This document shows, piece by piece, positions 35,440 through 46,250 of a stretch of DNA of 64,000 nt. Position numbers and translations under genes: made by a program. The DNA comes from Glandiceps talaboti (Eukaryota > Hemichordata > Enteropneusta > Spengelidae). Every line of letters begins with the position of its first letter. Position 1 is the first letter of the stretch. Under the pieces are notes generated by a model. The model saw only the letters and a list, made by a program, of their open reading frames with translations. It did not search any database and had not been told where the DNA came from. The stretch lies in NCBI RefSeq assembly GCF_964340395.1, contig NC_135561.1, forward strand, positions 16,405,461 through 16,469,460, written 5' to 3'.

Positions 35440-37323
35440 GTGAGGTCATGCCATGTCTTGATGTGAGGTCTCTATATAGGGTAAATTGGTATTCAGGGAA
35501 GCACTCGCCCAGAAATTCTGTCTGACTGTATCAATGTTATCAGACCACATGTTGGGAATTTAGATTTGATATATACAATCAAGCATTATATTACAAAACA
35601 AAATTCAGTGACTGCGATGTTCCAGATTCTCAAACTACAAAATTAAATTCACCAATTTTCAAGATTCTTTTTTTTCTTCAGAACTGTAACATTATGATTT
35701 GGAATACATTCAATTTTTGTATGGATCTTGATTATCATAATATAACAGAAATAAAAATGAAATTGATTCACAAATATATTTATGAATGGAAATTATGTAA
35801 CTATCTATTCCTAAAATACTGAAAGAAATAATTCAGAGATAAACAAATTGTTTGATCACTGATATAAATACTAAACATAAATACCAAATTATTATTATTT
35901 CACCCCATATTACAGTCTGTGGAGGCTTTGACATTTTAGTATATGTATAATAAATAACACAATTATATATGTCACTCAATTATTTGTTATTTTTCCTAAA
36001 TATCAGGTTTGCGTTCTGCCAATAGCAAGTGATGGTTAAATATGTAATATAATTCGTGGAATATAACTTACTGGTATGTTTTAATCTATAGTCAAATTTA
36101 CACTCCCAAAAATGTCGTAGACATCTATTAGCATGTCATTGTGGATAGACATGTTTACATTGAGCTGACGGTGCACGATAACCGCAAGGTGTTTTGCCAC
36201 AGTATCAAGCAAAAGCAAAAATGTATAGTAAACCCAGTTTGTTCCCCTTTAATATAATTGATACCTGGCCATTTTCCTATATTAGATAAAAGTCTTTATT
36301 GTTGTATTTTAAAAGCAAATGTAGTGGGGGGGGGGGGAATGGGGCTCCGAACATGATCAAAATTCAATCAGGTTGTACGGTAGTTAGGTTAAAGATAACC
36401 AACTGTGTGGTTGTTACGAACAGGTTGGAACCTTTAAAATTTTTAGTCTCTTTGTGTTCGGAAACTATTGGCAATACGTTCCTCTTGCTGAACATTTCGA
36501 AACTAGCTTTAGGGTCTCTTCATTATGCTAATTCATAGAGCAGTATAATACTTTGTAATATGCACTGTTACAGTATAATAAAGAATGCCAGTACATGTAT
36601 CAGTGTGTCTGCAGGCTGTGACTCTATGAGTCGGCATTTTAACATCGAAAGGATGAAAACCAGATATGAACCTATGTGCCTTAAGACAGACTTATATTTA
36701 TAGACTTCATGTACAGTTTTGAATCTACTTCTGTAATCTTACAGAAGGCCTGCCATGTTCGGTACTACATGTACTACAAATCGTTAACAGATTCAAGCAA
36801 TTCAGTGGCAGGGCACACATGGAATATGATGTGAATACATGGTTGTATTCTGCATGCAATCTATACTATTAAATGTACACTATGATGGTATATGTCCTTG
36901 ATATAACAAATATAATTATTACAACTATACAAGTGTGCAAATCAACACTCTGAACATGCAAAAAACAAAATACTAAAAACATTATTTTTAATCTTTTTGC
37001 CGAATTAATTAAGAATCATAAATGCATTAAATGTACGGAATTATATAAAGCATATAAATTCATGAATGCTGAAAACAAAATTTTCTGCAATTCATACTTA
37101 TTAATTATTATAAAATGCATAATACTTTTCTTATAAATTACTGGTTGTGCACTTTATAAAGTATTTCTGCTGTCAATAATTTGTAACCCACAGTGAGTGC
37201 ATTCTTAATGATGGTGAGTTCAAGACACTATGTGGATTCTCATTTAGTACAAGTGACCCTAGAGAATCATTGTAATGTATGTTGTCAGTGCATAATGCAT
37301 TGCTGCTTGTAGACTATTGATAT

Positions 37324-37869
37324 TTGCACTACATGTACCGGTACATGTGTACAGTATTAGATACTGAAAACATTGTTGCATTCAAGATGCAAATAAGTGT
37401 GCAATCGTTCAATGTATACAAAACTACATGGACGTACAAATTCACAAACATTTACTATTGGCAAGCCACAAAGTACCGTATACATAATGAAAATGAAAAC
37501 CATAGATGTGTGAGTGCATTAAGTATCAAAAAGAATGTATTTGTACTTGTTCTTGCTGTATGCCTATGTGATGTAATTTTACATGCTACACTTATGAAAG
37601 TATGTAGTGAAGACTTCAAGCACTTGTACAAATACACTGAATATGTCATACTTAGCACTCTCACATCATGTGATTCTGTCATACTGTCCTTGCTGCCAGT
37701 AGCTATAGGCACAGAGTATACTAATCCATCACAGTACCAGACATGCATTCATATTTTTGATATTATCTCAAGTATGCCAAATCGTGCTCAGAGAATAACA
37801 CTAATCAGAAACAAATATTTGAGATACATTGACAGGGCTTATACTAACCATATACAGATGAATGAATGA
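37324..37869 (+). CDS. 181-codon open frame inside an intron, unidentified
   Basis: It is open from a non-ATG edge at 37324 (first ATG at 37333) to a TGA at 37867-37869. Codon first positions are often purine, as in true coding DNA. There is a hydrophobic stretch VFVLVLAVCLCDVILHATL around residue 72-90 that might be a membrane segment. The rest is rich in Tyr, Thr and Ile, ending with a basic segment RITLIRNKYLRY. A gtatgt donor-like site follows ATGAAA near 37599, and an acceptor-like cag occurs at 37348-37350. It could be a chance frame, an alternative terminal exon of the host gene, or a transposon relic. Confidence 0.3.
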   Translation: MHYMYRYMCTVLDTENIVAFKMQISVQSFNVYKTTWTYKFTNIYYWQATKYRIHNENENHRCVSALSIKKNVFVLVLAVCLCDVILHATLMKVCSEDFKHLYKYTEYVILSTLTSCDSVILSLLPVAIGTEYTNPSQYQTCIHIFDIISSMPNRAQRITLIRNKYLRYIDRAYTNHIQMNE

Positions 37870-37959
37870 ATGACATTTAGTTCACCTGGATGATGAAAAT
37901 AAGCTACTTTTAAAAAACAAACGTATGATACAAAATGGATACAAAAGAAATACACATTA

Positions 37960-38160
37960 TTATTATTATTATTAGACTTTATTTAAACTCGATAGACTGT
38001 TGAGCCAAAGGCTCTTCTCACACAGTGTCGAGATAAAAATATACAATATTGTGATAATACACATCTGATATTCCACATCAGATAACACTTGACAATTGTA
38101 ATCTGATGTGGACCATGGAAATAGTTCAGTGGAACTAATCTTGTCCATGGCCTGTACAAT
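37960..38160. repeat. (TTA)n-led dispersed-looking repeat
   Basis: An attattatt run leads into gactttatttaaactcgatagactgttgagccaaaggctcttctcacacagtgtcgag, whose gagccaaaggctc core is a short palindrome. acatctgatattccacatcag and ctgatgtgga words follow as imperfect inverted repeats. It looks like the end of a transposable element, by style only; there is no second copy in this window. Confidence 0.3.
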
Positions 38161-38539
38161 TTTCTATATTTCAAGTCGATAATGCGACACAATGAACTTT
38201 CAGAAGAAAAGTAAAACAAAAATGCTCACAGCACACACACACACAAAAATATGCATATAATAAGTAGCAAATATTAACAACTGCATAATACATGTAGTTC
38301 TGAAGAATAAAAAGATGAGTAGACTAGAAAGTGAAATTTGGCTCCAGTGAAATATTGAAATTACACAATCCCCGTCATTATTGGAATCTATAGTGACCAA
38401 GTTCGGTTCCAACTGAACAACCTATGTTTATGATAAGAATAGGACTACAGCTAGTCATTTACTGACTGAAATCTACCTTATATAATCAATTTAGTCTGAC
38501 GAGTTACACAAGGGGATTCACACACTTGGATGTCCACAG

Positions 38540-38625
38540 CTGTACTACAATCTCATTTAGCTGATGATGTCCGTCAGATTCAGACAAAAGCTAGTCACTT
38601 CAAAAACTGGATTCCAATATTAAAG
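38540..38625 (+). CDS. exon of the split gene (86 bp)
   Basis: After acceptor gatgtccacag, two bases and 28 open codons read VLQSHLADDVRQIQTKASH, then FKNWIPILK. The donor is aaag|gtacat at 38626. Entry in phase 1 fits the exon ending at 35439; exit is phase 0. The charged, regularly spaced pattern suggests an amphipathic helix. The pyrimidine tract of the acceptor is short, which is the main doubt. The frame remains open to 38712 if the donor is ignored. Confidence 0.65.
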
Positions 38626-39822
38626 GTACATTCTTTTGTAAATTTGCTATTATGGGGTAAAAACAATTTCAACAAATTTTCACATTACATATTTAATAAT
38701 GTTGTATTATGATATGGAAGTGTAGTTATTGATTTATGCAAAATGAGTCATCCCTAAGTTGAAATCTAAACAATACATCATTATTTTGAATAATCATTTT
38801 TTTTTTCATGAGAATTGCTGTCAAAATAGTTCATCTATATTTCAACTCTCTGACAAAATCAATAACAAATGCAAATAACTAATAGCACTTAGAACTACCT
38901 GACAATCCTGGGGGTGGTACCAGTGGTCAGCTCTGGTACAGGTGTATCACGTCAGGCCAGTGCAGGAAACCCCAGGCCCCATTTTAGACCCATTTTGATC
39001 AAAAATCAATATCTCATTTTAGACCATTACAGATATTTAAAAAAAATGAAAATTTAGACCTAAATACATTTTCCTTAGGAGGCAACATTTTGGGGCAATT
39101 GATGGCAATGATTTGGTAAAGGACAATGGAGCACATTTTAGACCAAGCAAAATTGAAAATAATGTAAAGTGGATCCCATTTTAGACTCTTCAGCTAGAAA
39201 AAAAAAGCCGACCTCATTTTAGACCAAAGGGCTAGAAAACGCACCACAAAGGGTGGCACATATACGTATACTCAAATAAGGGGGGTAGCCCCCCCCTCCC
39301 CCCCCCCCCACCCTCCCTCCCAGCTGACAATACATCTAAAACAAATAATGGTATATTAATATGAGACACTCATGGTCATTTCAATACATGTAATGGAAAT
39401 TCAATAATAACAAATGGACAGACAAAATTGAGCAATTTATTTGCTAAAGGTATATAATAACACATTATTATCATCTTTCCTTAATGTGACTATTTTAATC
39501 AAATTCTGTTTATGAATATTACATGTCTGAGTAGAAAATTGTGAAAAGCATTAAAGGGTTCCTGTCATGAATATTTGATGATTTTGATAATGTCACCATC
39601 ATGTCTCGTATTCCATTTTCTGTGGATTGATATTTGGAGTATTGATTTTAACATGAAACGCATTCATGCACACAGCTTTGTCTAGAGAATTTAAAATAGC
39701 TTTGTCTAGAGAATTTAAAATAGCCTGCATATTACCAGTCATAGTGAATTTAAAATAGCCTGCATATATATACAGTATGATGTATGAATCAATTAATTTG
39801 ACCATAAGTTTCAATTTTGCAG
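38626..39822 (+). other. intron between exons at 38540 and 39823
   Basis: This 1.2-kb intron contains the second CCATTTTAGAC element (38970-39325). Near 39675-39770 the word gaatttaaaatagc recurs three or four times (ctttgtctagagaatttaaaatagc twice, then gtgaatttaaaatagcctgcatat), a small tandem duplication. It ends in a good tttcaattttgcag. Confidence 0.5.
38970..39325 (-). repeat. CCATTTTAGAC element family G, copy 2
   Basis: The word ccattttagac or a variant occurs about six times (near 38978, 39014, 39050, 39135, 39176 and 39213). It is followed by gaccaaagggctagaaaacgc, ggcacatatacgtatac and a long C run (39288-39310), in the same order as 22980-23275. Spacers are poorly conserved while the word is kept. 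Confidence 0.6.
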
Positions 39823-39866
39823 AGTGCACTGCTGGCAGCAAATTTTACAACTGCTGACATCAGACC
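39823..39866 (+). CDS. possible exon of the split gene
   Basis: A good acceptor (gtttcaattttgcag) opens a phase-0 frame reading SALLAANFTTADIR. The donor cc|gtgtac would give exit in phase 2. A fold-back transposon begins 14 bp beyond, at 39880, so the true 3-prime edge may have been disturbed. Reading on would stop at a TAA at 39901-39903 inside the transposon, making a terminal exon. Another donor, t|gttaca at 39884, is poor. Confidence 0.45.
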
Positions 39867-39879
39867 GTGTACAAATGGA

Positions 39880-40194
39880 ACCTGTTACAAACAGGGAAAA
39901 TAAACAAATGAATTGGATTAATAACACTTGGCACAGCATGTTAGAACAGCAGAGACTTGTATTACACACCATGGTTTGATAAGAACAGTTTTATGGTCTC
40001 TTCATGTGTACATGAAATGCCACATAAACTGGAAATTTGTTTGTGACGGTGTGAACTATTCATGTAAAGTGGTCATAAAACTGTTCTTATCAAATGATGA
40101 AATGTAATGCAGGTCTCTGTACTTTTAATACATGCAGTGCCAAGTGTTATAATTAATCCAATTCAGTTGTTTACCTTCCCTGTTTGTAACAGGT
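39880..40194. mobile_element. fold-back element, about 315 bp
   Basis: acctgttacaaacaggga at 39880 pairs with ccctgtttgtaacaggt ending 40194. The pairing continues through ttggattaataacacttgg/ccaagtgttataattaatcc and gataagaacagttttatg/cataaaactgttcttatc, so the arms are nearly full length. Target duplication not seen. Confidence 0.75.
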
Positions 40195-40918
40195 CCACAG
40201 TTCACAATCCACAGTCTGTTGTCCGCAGTTATACATGTAGACTACATTTTGTAAGTGCAGAAATAGTCAGGTATACCTACAAGACACAAATGACAGACAA
40301 AATGAATCTAACCTTGATATAGTAATTAATATATAATAATAAAATACAGGCAAACAATTTCAGTTCTAACTTTACCAGTTTCATATTTTTCTAACACAAA
40401 CATGAAGTGATTTGATTTCCATGCGGAAAGCCCTGGGCCATTCCAAGTGACGTTTGTCTTAAAAGTGTGGATTACTGTAAACTTTCTTTTCAAAGTGTGT
40501 GGCCCAAATGTTCTTGAAATCAGTTACTAAGTAATAATAGCTCTGTGGATAGACAGCTGTAAGACATCACAACTATACAACTGAGACAGTTCATTTTGTA
40601 ATGTTCCCGTTGATGTCAGACAAGATAGATAGTGACCGTATTCTTTTTCTACTCAAGCCATATCTTCATGCTTATAACATGACTCAGTATACTTACATTG
40701 TATTTAAGTATTCCAATACTTGAAGGAAATTAAAAATTTTATTCAGCTTTTAAGTGTCAAAATCATGATACATATTGTATAATGGAGAGAATTATAAATT
40801 GATATACTACAAAAAAACATGTCATGTACAATGTATATAAGCTCGCGCAGCGGCCGCATAACGGGTCAATGACTAGCATGCATGTGCGTCCTATACACTA
40901 TATGCGATGTTTTTTCAG

Positions 40919-41016
40919 TGGTTTTACCCAAGGATGAAAATTTGCGGCACTTACGCATGCACGATCTATATACTATGTGCATTCTCCACGTGGGCGGTGC
41001 TATCTGCAATATCATC
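40919..41016 (+). CDS. weak candidate exon
   Basis: After gatgttttttcag a two-base entry gives an open frame beginning VLPKDENLRHLRMHDLY, with donor atc|gtgagg at 41017. The frame is open to 41079. Base composition and CpG content differ from the other exons, and inverted words around it (catgcatgtgcg/cgcatgcacg; taccgggtag/gttacccgg) suggest it lies in or beside a transposon. It does not fit the phase chain without further assumptions. Confidence 0.2.
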
Positions 41017-41169
41017 GTGAGGCAACCAGTCACAAATGAATCCATCCTGCACGACTTATGGGCTTTGCCTACCGGGTAGTTATGATTTTACCATAGGCAA
41101 TGGAGTCCCCTCCACTGTGTAATATTATGATATTACTGTTTTCCCCTCAATTAAAAGTAAAACTATATA

Positions 41170-41610
41170 GTTACCCGGATTTCTAGTTCATAAGATCTTA
41201 AGTTCTTTCCTTCATGAATAATCTAGTTCCTGACAAAAATTCCAATTTCACACCATGTTATCTTTACATATTATGTCTTGTCAATGTCCTTACTCTAGCA
41301 CAGAAACCTGTGCTCCTCCTACAGCGTTCATATAACATGATGATGTCCCATCCCCACGAGATTTTATTTTAAGCAGACTAGAGGTGGAGTTCTGTTGAAT
41401 ATAAATTTGCATATCATATCAGTCCTGCTGTACCATTGAATATTAATGAGCGATGATGACAGCCTGTCAATTTATGATGGATTACTACTGGCATGTGCCA
41501 TTTGTGATTCACCCAGCAAGGGGTTGAACCACATTTAACACCTTGAGTAATGAGTGAAGATAACATATAAAGTGTAAAATCAGAATACAGTTGTCAGGAA
41601 CGTAATCTTC
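41170..41610 (+). repeat. dispersed repeat family H, copy 2
   Basis: The most complete copy: gatttctagttcataag, agcacagaaacctgtgct, gttcatataacatgatgatg, gaggtggagttctg, gacagcctgtcaatttatgatggattactac, gggttgaaccacattta and aatacagttgtcaggaac. It matches 45272-45610 over its second two thirds and 32205-32320 in the middle. Confidence 0.65.
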
Positions 41611-41724
41611 TTTTCAAAGATATTTGCACTGTGACACTTCAACTTCAGCATCAGCACTTGCAATATAATTAAACACGTTAACTCTAGTGACAGTGTCAGA
41701 TTTTGTATAGTCGCACATATGCTC

Positions 41725-42480
41725 TCATGTGCAAAGCCTAACTGCAGCAGTGATGCACATGATGTACATGTATGCATGGTTGCAGTTTTGTAAAGAGGTT
41801 CCCCCAGCAAGGATAATATATAATGTGTCTGTACAGTCATGTCAACAAGTTGAAAAGTTTTTGACTACAGCACTGATGCATGGGTGTAGTTTTAGAATTG
41901 TCAGAGACTTAACAATAGCAAGGACAATGCCTGTACAACCTATAGGTTTTTGACTGCAGCACTACCTTGAGATTTATATTATGTTTGTATGTTAATGTAA
42001 AGAGGCTATACAGTCTTAAGATATTGCTTAATTAGTTGATTCCATTAATATGCAAATTGACCTAATTAACATATAAGCAAGGGTAAATATATACAAGGTA
42101 CAGCCAGATTTTGACTGCAGTATATGTGTACATTGTGTGGTTAACATTGTAGTTAATGTAAACAGGCTAACCTCAGCAAGGGGCAACAACCATTTCTTTT
42201 AACTGCAGCACTGATGTGTACTGTGTGTGGTTGTAGATAAAATAAACACTTATAGCAGGCTCCGGGTTATAACTCTATGCATGGGTACAGTACATACTCT
42301 CCTGTGCAATCAGTGTTTGACTGCAGCAGTCTACAGTGATGTACATTGTGTTTATAGTAAGTTGTATTTAATGTAAACAGACTGAACCCAGCATGCATTA
42401 TATACTTTAATATGTATCTTACAACCAGTTTTTATAACTGCAGCACTGATGTATATTTGTATGTATTTAGTAACTTGTAC
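41725..42480 (+). repeat. diverged tandem array next to an exon
   Basis: The words tttttgactgcagcactgatg (variants near 41863, 41947, 42110, 42203, 42320 and 42435), gtggttgtag/gttaatgtaaacaggct and ccnagcaagg recur in fixed order, unit length about 85 to 160 bp. The array ends about 10 bp before the candidate exon at 42493. Confidence 0.6.
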
Positions 42481-42492
42481 TTTGAAATTTAG

Positions 42493-42594
42493 GTCTGTCA
42501 ACAAAGGCTGTTTAGTTGAGCTTCTGTGTCTGGATGAGTTGTGCTGCTATAGTTATTATCAACTGAAAGCCAACACTGTCATAGCATTGATTGT
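42493..42594 (+). CDS. possible exon of the split gene
   Basis: Acceptor gtactttgaaatttag, then one base and an open frame beginning SVNKGCLVELLCLDELCC and ending with TVIALI, before donor gt|gtaatg. Entry in phase 2 fits the exon ending at 39866. Exit in phase 2 does not fit the next candidate at 50188. An earlier donor, a|gttatt at 42552, would fit but is weak. Ignoring the donor gives a stop at 42596-42598, making this a possible alternative end. Closeness to a repeat array is a reason for caution. Confidence 0.4.
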
Positions 42595-42814
42595 GTAATG
42601 TCTATGTGTACAAAGCAGAAATTGATCACGTATCCCGAGACTACATGTCATATGGTTCATGTTTTACTGAATGTTTTGTTGTGTTGAGTTATATTGTTAG
42701 CTTTTTTCGCCTCCATTATTTTGTATGTGGGTACTAGAATCTGAGTTCAATTATATTGAATTGTATTTTTAGAATGAATGAAATAAATGTGGTTGCTTAT
42801 GTACTGTAGATATG

Positions 42815-43225
42815 ATGTTTAGTAGTTTATGTACCCTGGACTACTGCTAATTTGGTAGTCTAGATACAATGTTTAGTAGTCTATGTACCCTGGACTACTG
42901 CTAATTTGGTAGTCTAGATACAATATTTAGTAGTCTATGTACCCTGGACTACTGCTAATTTGGTAGTCTAGATACAATACTTAGTAGTCTATGTACCCTG
43001 GACTTCTGCTAATTTGGTAGTCTAGATACAATATTTAGTAGTCTATGTACCCTGGACTACTGCTAATTTGGTAGTCTAGATACAATACTTAGTAGTCTAT
43101 GTACCCTGGACTACTGCTAATTTGGTAGTCTAGATACAGTGTTTAGTAGTCTATGTACCCTGGACTACTGCTAATTTGGTAGTCTAGATACAGTGTTTAG
43201 TAGTCTATGAACCCTGGACTAAGTA
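42815..43225 (+). repeat. 54-bp minisatellite, eight units
   Basis: The word gtaccctgga starts at 42831, 42885, 42939, 42993, 43047, 43101, 43155 and (as gaaccctgga) 43209, exactly 54 bp apart. The consensus includes agtagtctat, gtaccctggactactgctaa and tttggtagtctagatacaat. Units differ at one to four bases. The order gtctNtg-accctggactactg(c/t)taattt resembles the right end of the element at 43441-43741 (gtctgtggacactggactactgttaattt). Confidence 0.95.
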
Positions 43226-43440
43226 TTGTGTGTCCTTGCCTACTGTAAAATTTGAGCCCTGTCATCCTAACATATCCAGGTAAATCTATCCCAGGGACTT
43301 GTCCTAATTATTGTGCATCTTGAGCTTATAGTGTATATGGTATGGATAATTTGAGACGGTACCACCATGAAAAGTTTGTAGGCTAGAGAAAATCTAACAG
43401 ACTAGATATCGACTTATATCGCACTGTAAATATTCTTACA

Positions 43441-43741
43441 GGGCTCAAAATTAATGTTTTTTCTTTAATTGGTAGTCCCAGTGGGCAACTAATTTCAGAA
43501 ACTGGTAGCCCAAAGATGATGACCAGTAGTCCCATATTTCTGAACTGAAAAACAGAGTTCCTCTAATGGAAACATTGTGTGTTATTAATATAGTCATGTT
43601 TCTAGATCTTCCATCCGTGAAACTATTGCATGATCAGTGTTAACCTGAGTGGGCTGCCAGCTGCAGCACATGCAAATTATGGTAGCCCCATGACAAGAAT
43701 TGGTAGTCTGTGGACACTGGACTACTGTTAATTTCAAACCC
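43441..43741. mobile_element. GGGCTC-ended repeat element, copy 2
   Basis: Starts gggctcaaaattaatg and ends gttaatttcaaaccc. Inverse homologue of 8619-8906, with shared tggtagcccaaagatgatgacc/ggtcatcaggta and tttctgaactgaaaaacag words. It lies 215 bp from the 54-bp minisatellite whose unit resembles its right end. A further gaacta..gtgtgtccttgcctactgtaaaatttgagccctgtc segment (43212-43263) looks like a partial extra end. Confidence 0.65.
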
Positions 43742-45271
43742 TGTCCTATCCACATGACTGTATACATAATAATTTTTAATATTATATAGCTTTATTATTA
43801 TTACTTACAACATGCTATGGAAAGCATGGTATTGTACTAAATACAAAGATAAAATGTCACTATGCAGCACTTATAAATTAATATATAAAACCAGGCAATT
43901 TTAATGAATTATGTAACATTTATACCCCACTGATTCCAGCAATCATCCTCAAGTATAGATACAGTATAGTATAGCTGACACATGAGTACTTGTGTTGTTT
44001 TCAAGCATTTTCCACGTCCGTTCTTGTGCCAAACAATTTACCACCAAGACAGTAATCTCAAAGTGAGACTCTCAACACTTTTTCACTTTCAAATTTCACC
44101 CATGGTGAAAATAATGATTATTATTTACTGGCAATCAAAATCCACACCATTACAGTAGTATGGATGACTGTCCAAATTATTGCTGCTATCAGTATCATAG
44201 ATTCACATCTGTACAACATGTCAAAGTTATAGGGTAGTATACTTGTATGTCTATAGAATCCAGCCACACCCTGGCTAGATTAATATTTGATGATTGATAA
44301 TGATAACAAATCGCCTTGATCTGGAATGTAACTTATTGAAAAAGAAGGTAAAATATGTTGTTTAGTTTGAACCCAGTTTAGCAATAATATACTGGTTTAA
44401 TATTCCCTAGCTAGTGTCATTTCCTCCTGCATTAAGAGTGCGAATCCATTGGGAGTTAAAATGTAGCTGAGGGAGCTCTATATATACATGTAGTGTCATC
44501 CTTTAAACAGGTGATGATGTAGGTCTGATTGATGGAATTAATTACAATGTACTGTATACCAGAAAATAACAGAACCCTATGATAGGGGTGAATGCAAGAG
44601 TGGCATCCTGGGGTATTTCAACACAAACATCTTGTGTACTTCCAACATTCTCTGTGGCCTGGATACTTTCCATGCAATGCCATATAGGATGTGAAAGTGT
44701 AGCAGAAATCACTCCAAACAGGAGTGCAAATACCCGTTTGTAAATGTCGTGAATGCTAATTTTTGTGATGTTAATGAATTTGTTATTAGTTGTTGTATAT
44801 TCACTTAAATTGGTAACTTGTCTTTAAGGTAGACATGTTTTTTTTTTTACGATGGGTAGACAGTAGTAGAGGTGATTGGCATGTGTTTGTCCATTCCATT
44901 TACAGACTGTCTTTTGTTGTTTTTTGTATGCTTATTGCTTGCTTGTCGGTACTTGTGTAGTTTTTTGTCGTGTTGTAGTCTATTGTTTTTTGTTTTCATT
45001 ATTGCGTAATTTTGACTTGAATCTGATGAAGTGTAATAACATTTTAAAACAATTATTTAAATTAATTTATGTATATGCACATGAAAGTACTAACCAAGAG
45101 AAAGTATAAAATATAATAGATTAAAATCTTTCAGAGTGGATGGTACATTCATTGTTTAAACTATTAACGTACATAGCATACATGTACATGGGAATGTTAA
45201 GCTCTGGAGATATGCACTCAGGTAACTTGATCCAACACAGCTCTATTACTTCGCTGCCGTTCAATCTTATT

Positions 45272-45610
45272 GCACGAGCACAGATATCTGTGCCCCCCCC
45301 CCCATATTGCATTCATATAAACATGATGATGTTGTCGCGTCCCCGCATGATTTTAGTTTAAATAGACTGGAGGTGGAGTCCTGCTTTGACATTTACATAC
45401 ATGTATCATATCAGTCCTAGATCCTAGAAACATGAGAATGATGATGAGACAGCCTGTCAATTTGTGATGGATTACTACTTACGTGTGCCATTTTGGGGGT
45501 TGAACCACATTTAAAGCCTTGAGCAATGGGATTGACTAGACTTAGTATGAAGATAACAGTGACACACTATAGTGTATAATCGGAATACGGTCGTCAGGAA
45601 CTAGACTATA
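45272..45610 (+). repeat. dispersed repeat family H, copy 3
   Basis: gagcacagatatctgtgc, a C run, cattcatataaacatgatgatgttgtcg, ctggaggtggagtcctg, gacagcctgtcaatttgtgatggattactac, gggttgaaccacattta and ggaatacggtcgtcaggaac align with 41296-41610. The overlapping open frames here are accidental. Confidence 0.65.
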
Positions 45611-46073
45611 GGAACTTCTGTCATTGCACTGCTTGTGTTGCCACAGTAACAGTCATCACGTCTGCCTAAATTCTGATTGATGCCAACTCCATACTGATAA
45701 GTGAAAGTAAATGAAAACCAATTAAAGCACTTATATCTTGTTTAACATCCAAATTTGTTCTGAAACATAGTGAATTCACAAAGTATGACATATTTTATTT
45801 CCCTTCAACATATGAACATTTACTAGACTACCAGCATTAATATGTCATATTTTACTGTTCATATGTGCCATGCATTGTCTGTATGTAATCCTATATCACA
45901 GTTTAGTCCCGTCATTGAAACAGTCAGTAAAATGATACCAGTAATATAAGTTGGAGATGAAAATGGAGTACATAAACGACAATTAAAGCAACAATCATAT
46001 TTCAAAGGATGTACACATCATCCATACAAAAGGATTATAACAGTTGGAAATTAAAAAGTTGCTGTTAAAAAAA

Positions 46074-46250
46074 AATTTGAACTTGATCTATCTTAATTAA
46101 AACCAAGAGAAGACCAGGAGTCCACCATACTAAATCTAAAATTTAAGTGTTGTACAATAAAATTTGAACTCAATCTCTGTTAAAATCAAGAGAAGCCCAG
46201 GAGTCCACCATACAATGTCTAAAATTGAAGTGTTGTACTGTAAAATTTGA
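46074..46250 (+). repeat. 87-bp tandem repeat, two and a bit units
   Basis: aatttgaact starts at 46074 and 46161, with a partial third (aatttgaag) at 46244. Units contain caagagaagnccaggagtccaccatac and gtgttgtac. Confidence 0.85.

Larger units (their letters stand above)
35440..38539 (+). other. intron between exons at 35269 and 38540
   Basis: It is very AT-rich. A G run (36326-36338) is followed by an unsupported 79-codon frame. A 181-codon open frame at 37324-37869 is listed separately. A (TTA)n-led repeat lies near 37960-38160. I see nothing in 35530-36300 or 36545-37320, nor in 38165-38520 beyond (CA)n at about 38231-38244. Confidence 0.5.
39867..42492 (+). other. intron between exons at 39823 and 42493
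   Basis: Contains a fold-back (39880-40194), family H copy 2 (41170-41610) and a diverged tandem array (41725-42480). A locally GC-richer stretch at 40840-41080 holds a possible exon, listed separately. I see nothing in 40200-40840. Confidence 0.45.

Noticed and set aside
44876-45109. 77-codon hydrophobic frame
   Set aside because: The region is T-rich, which automatically gives Phe, Leu and Val codons.
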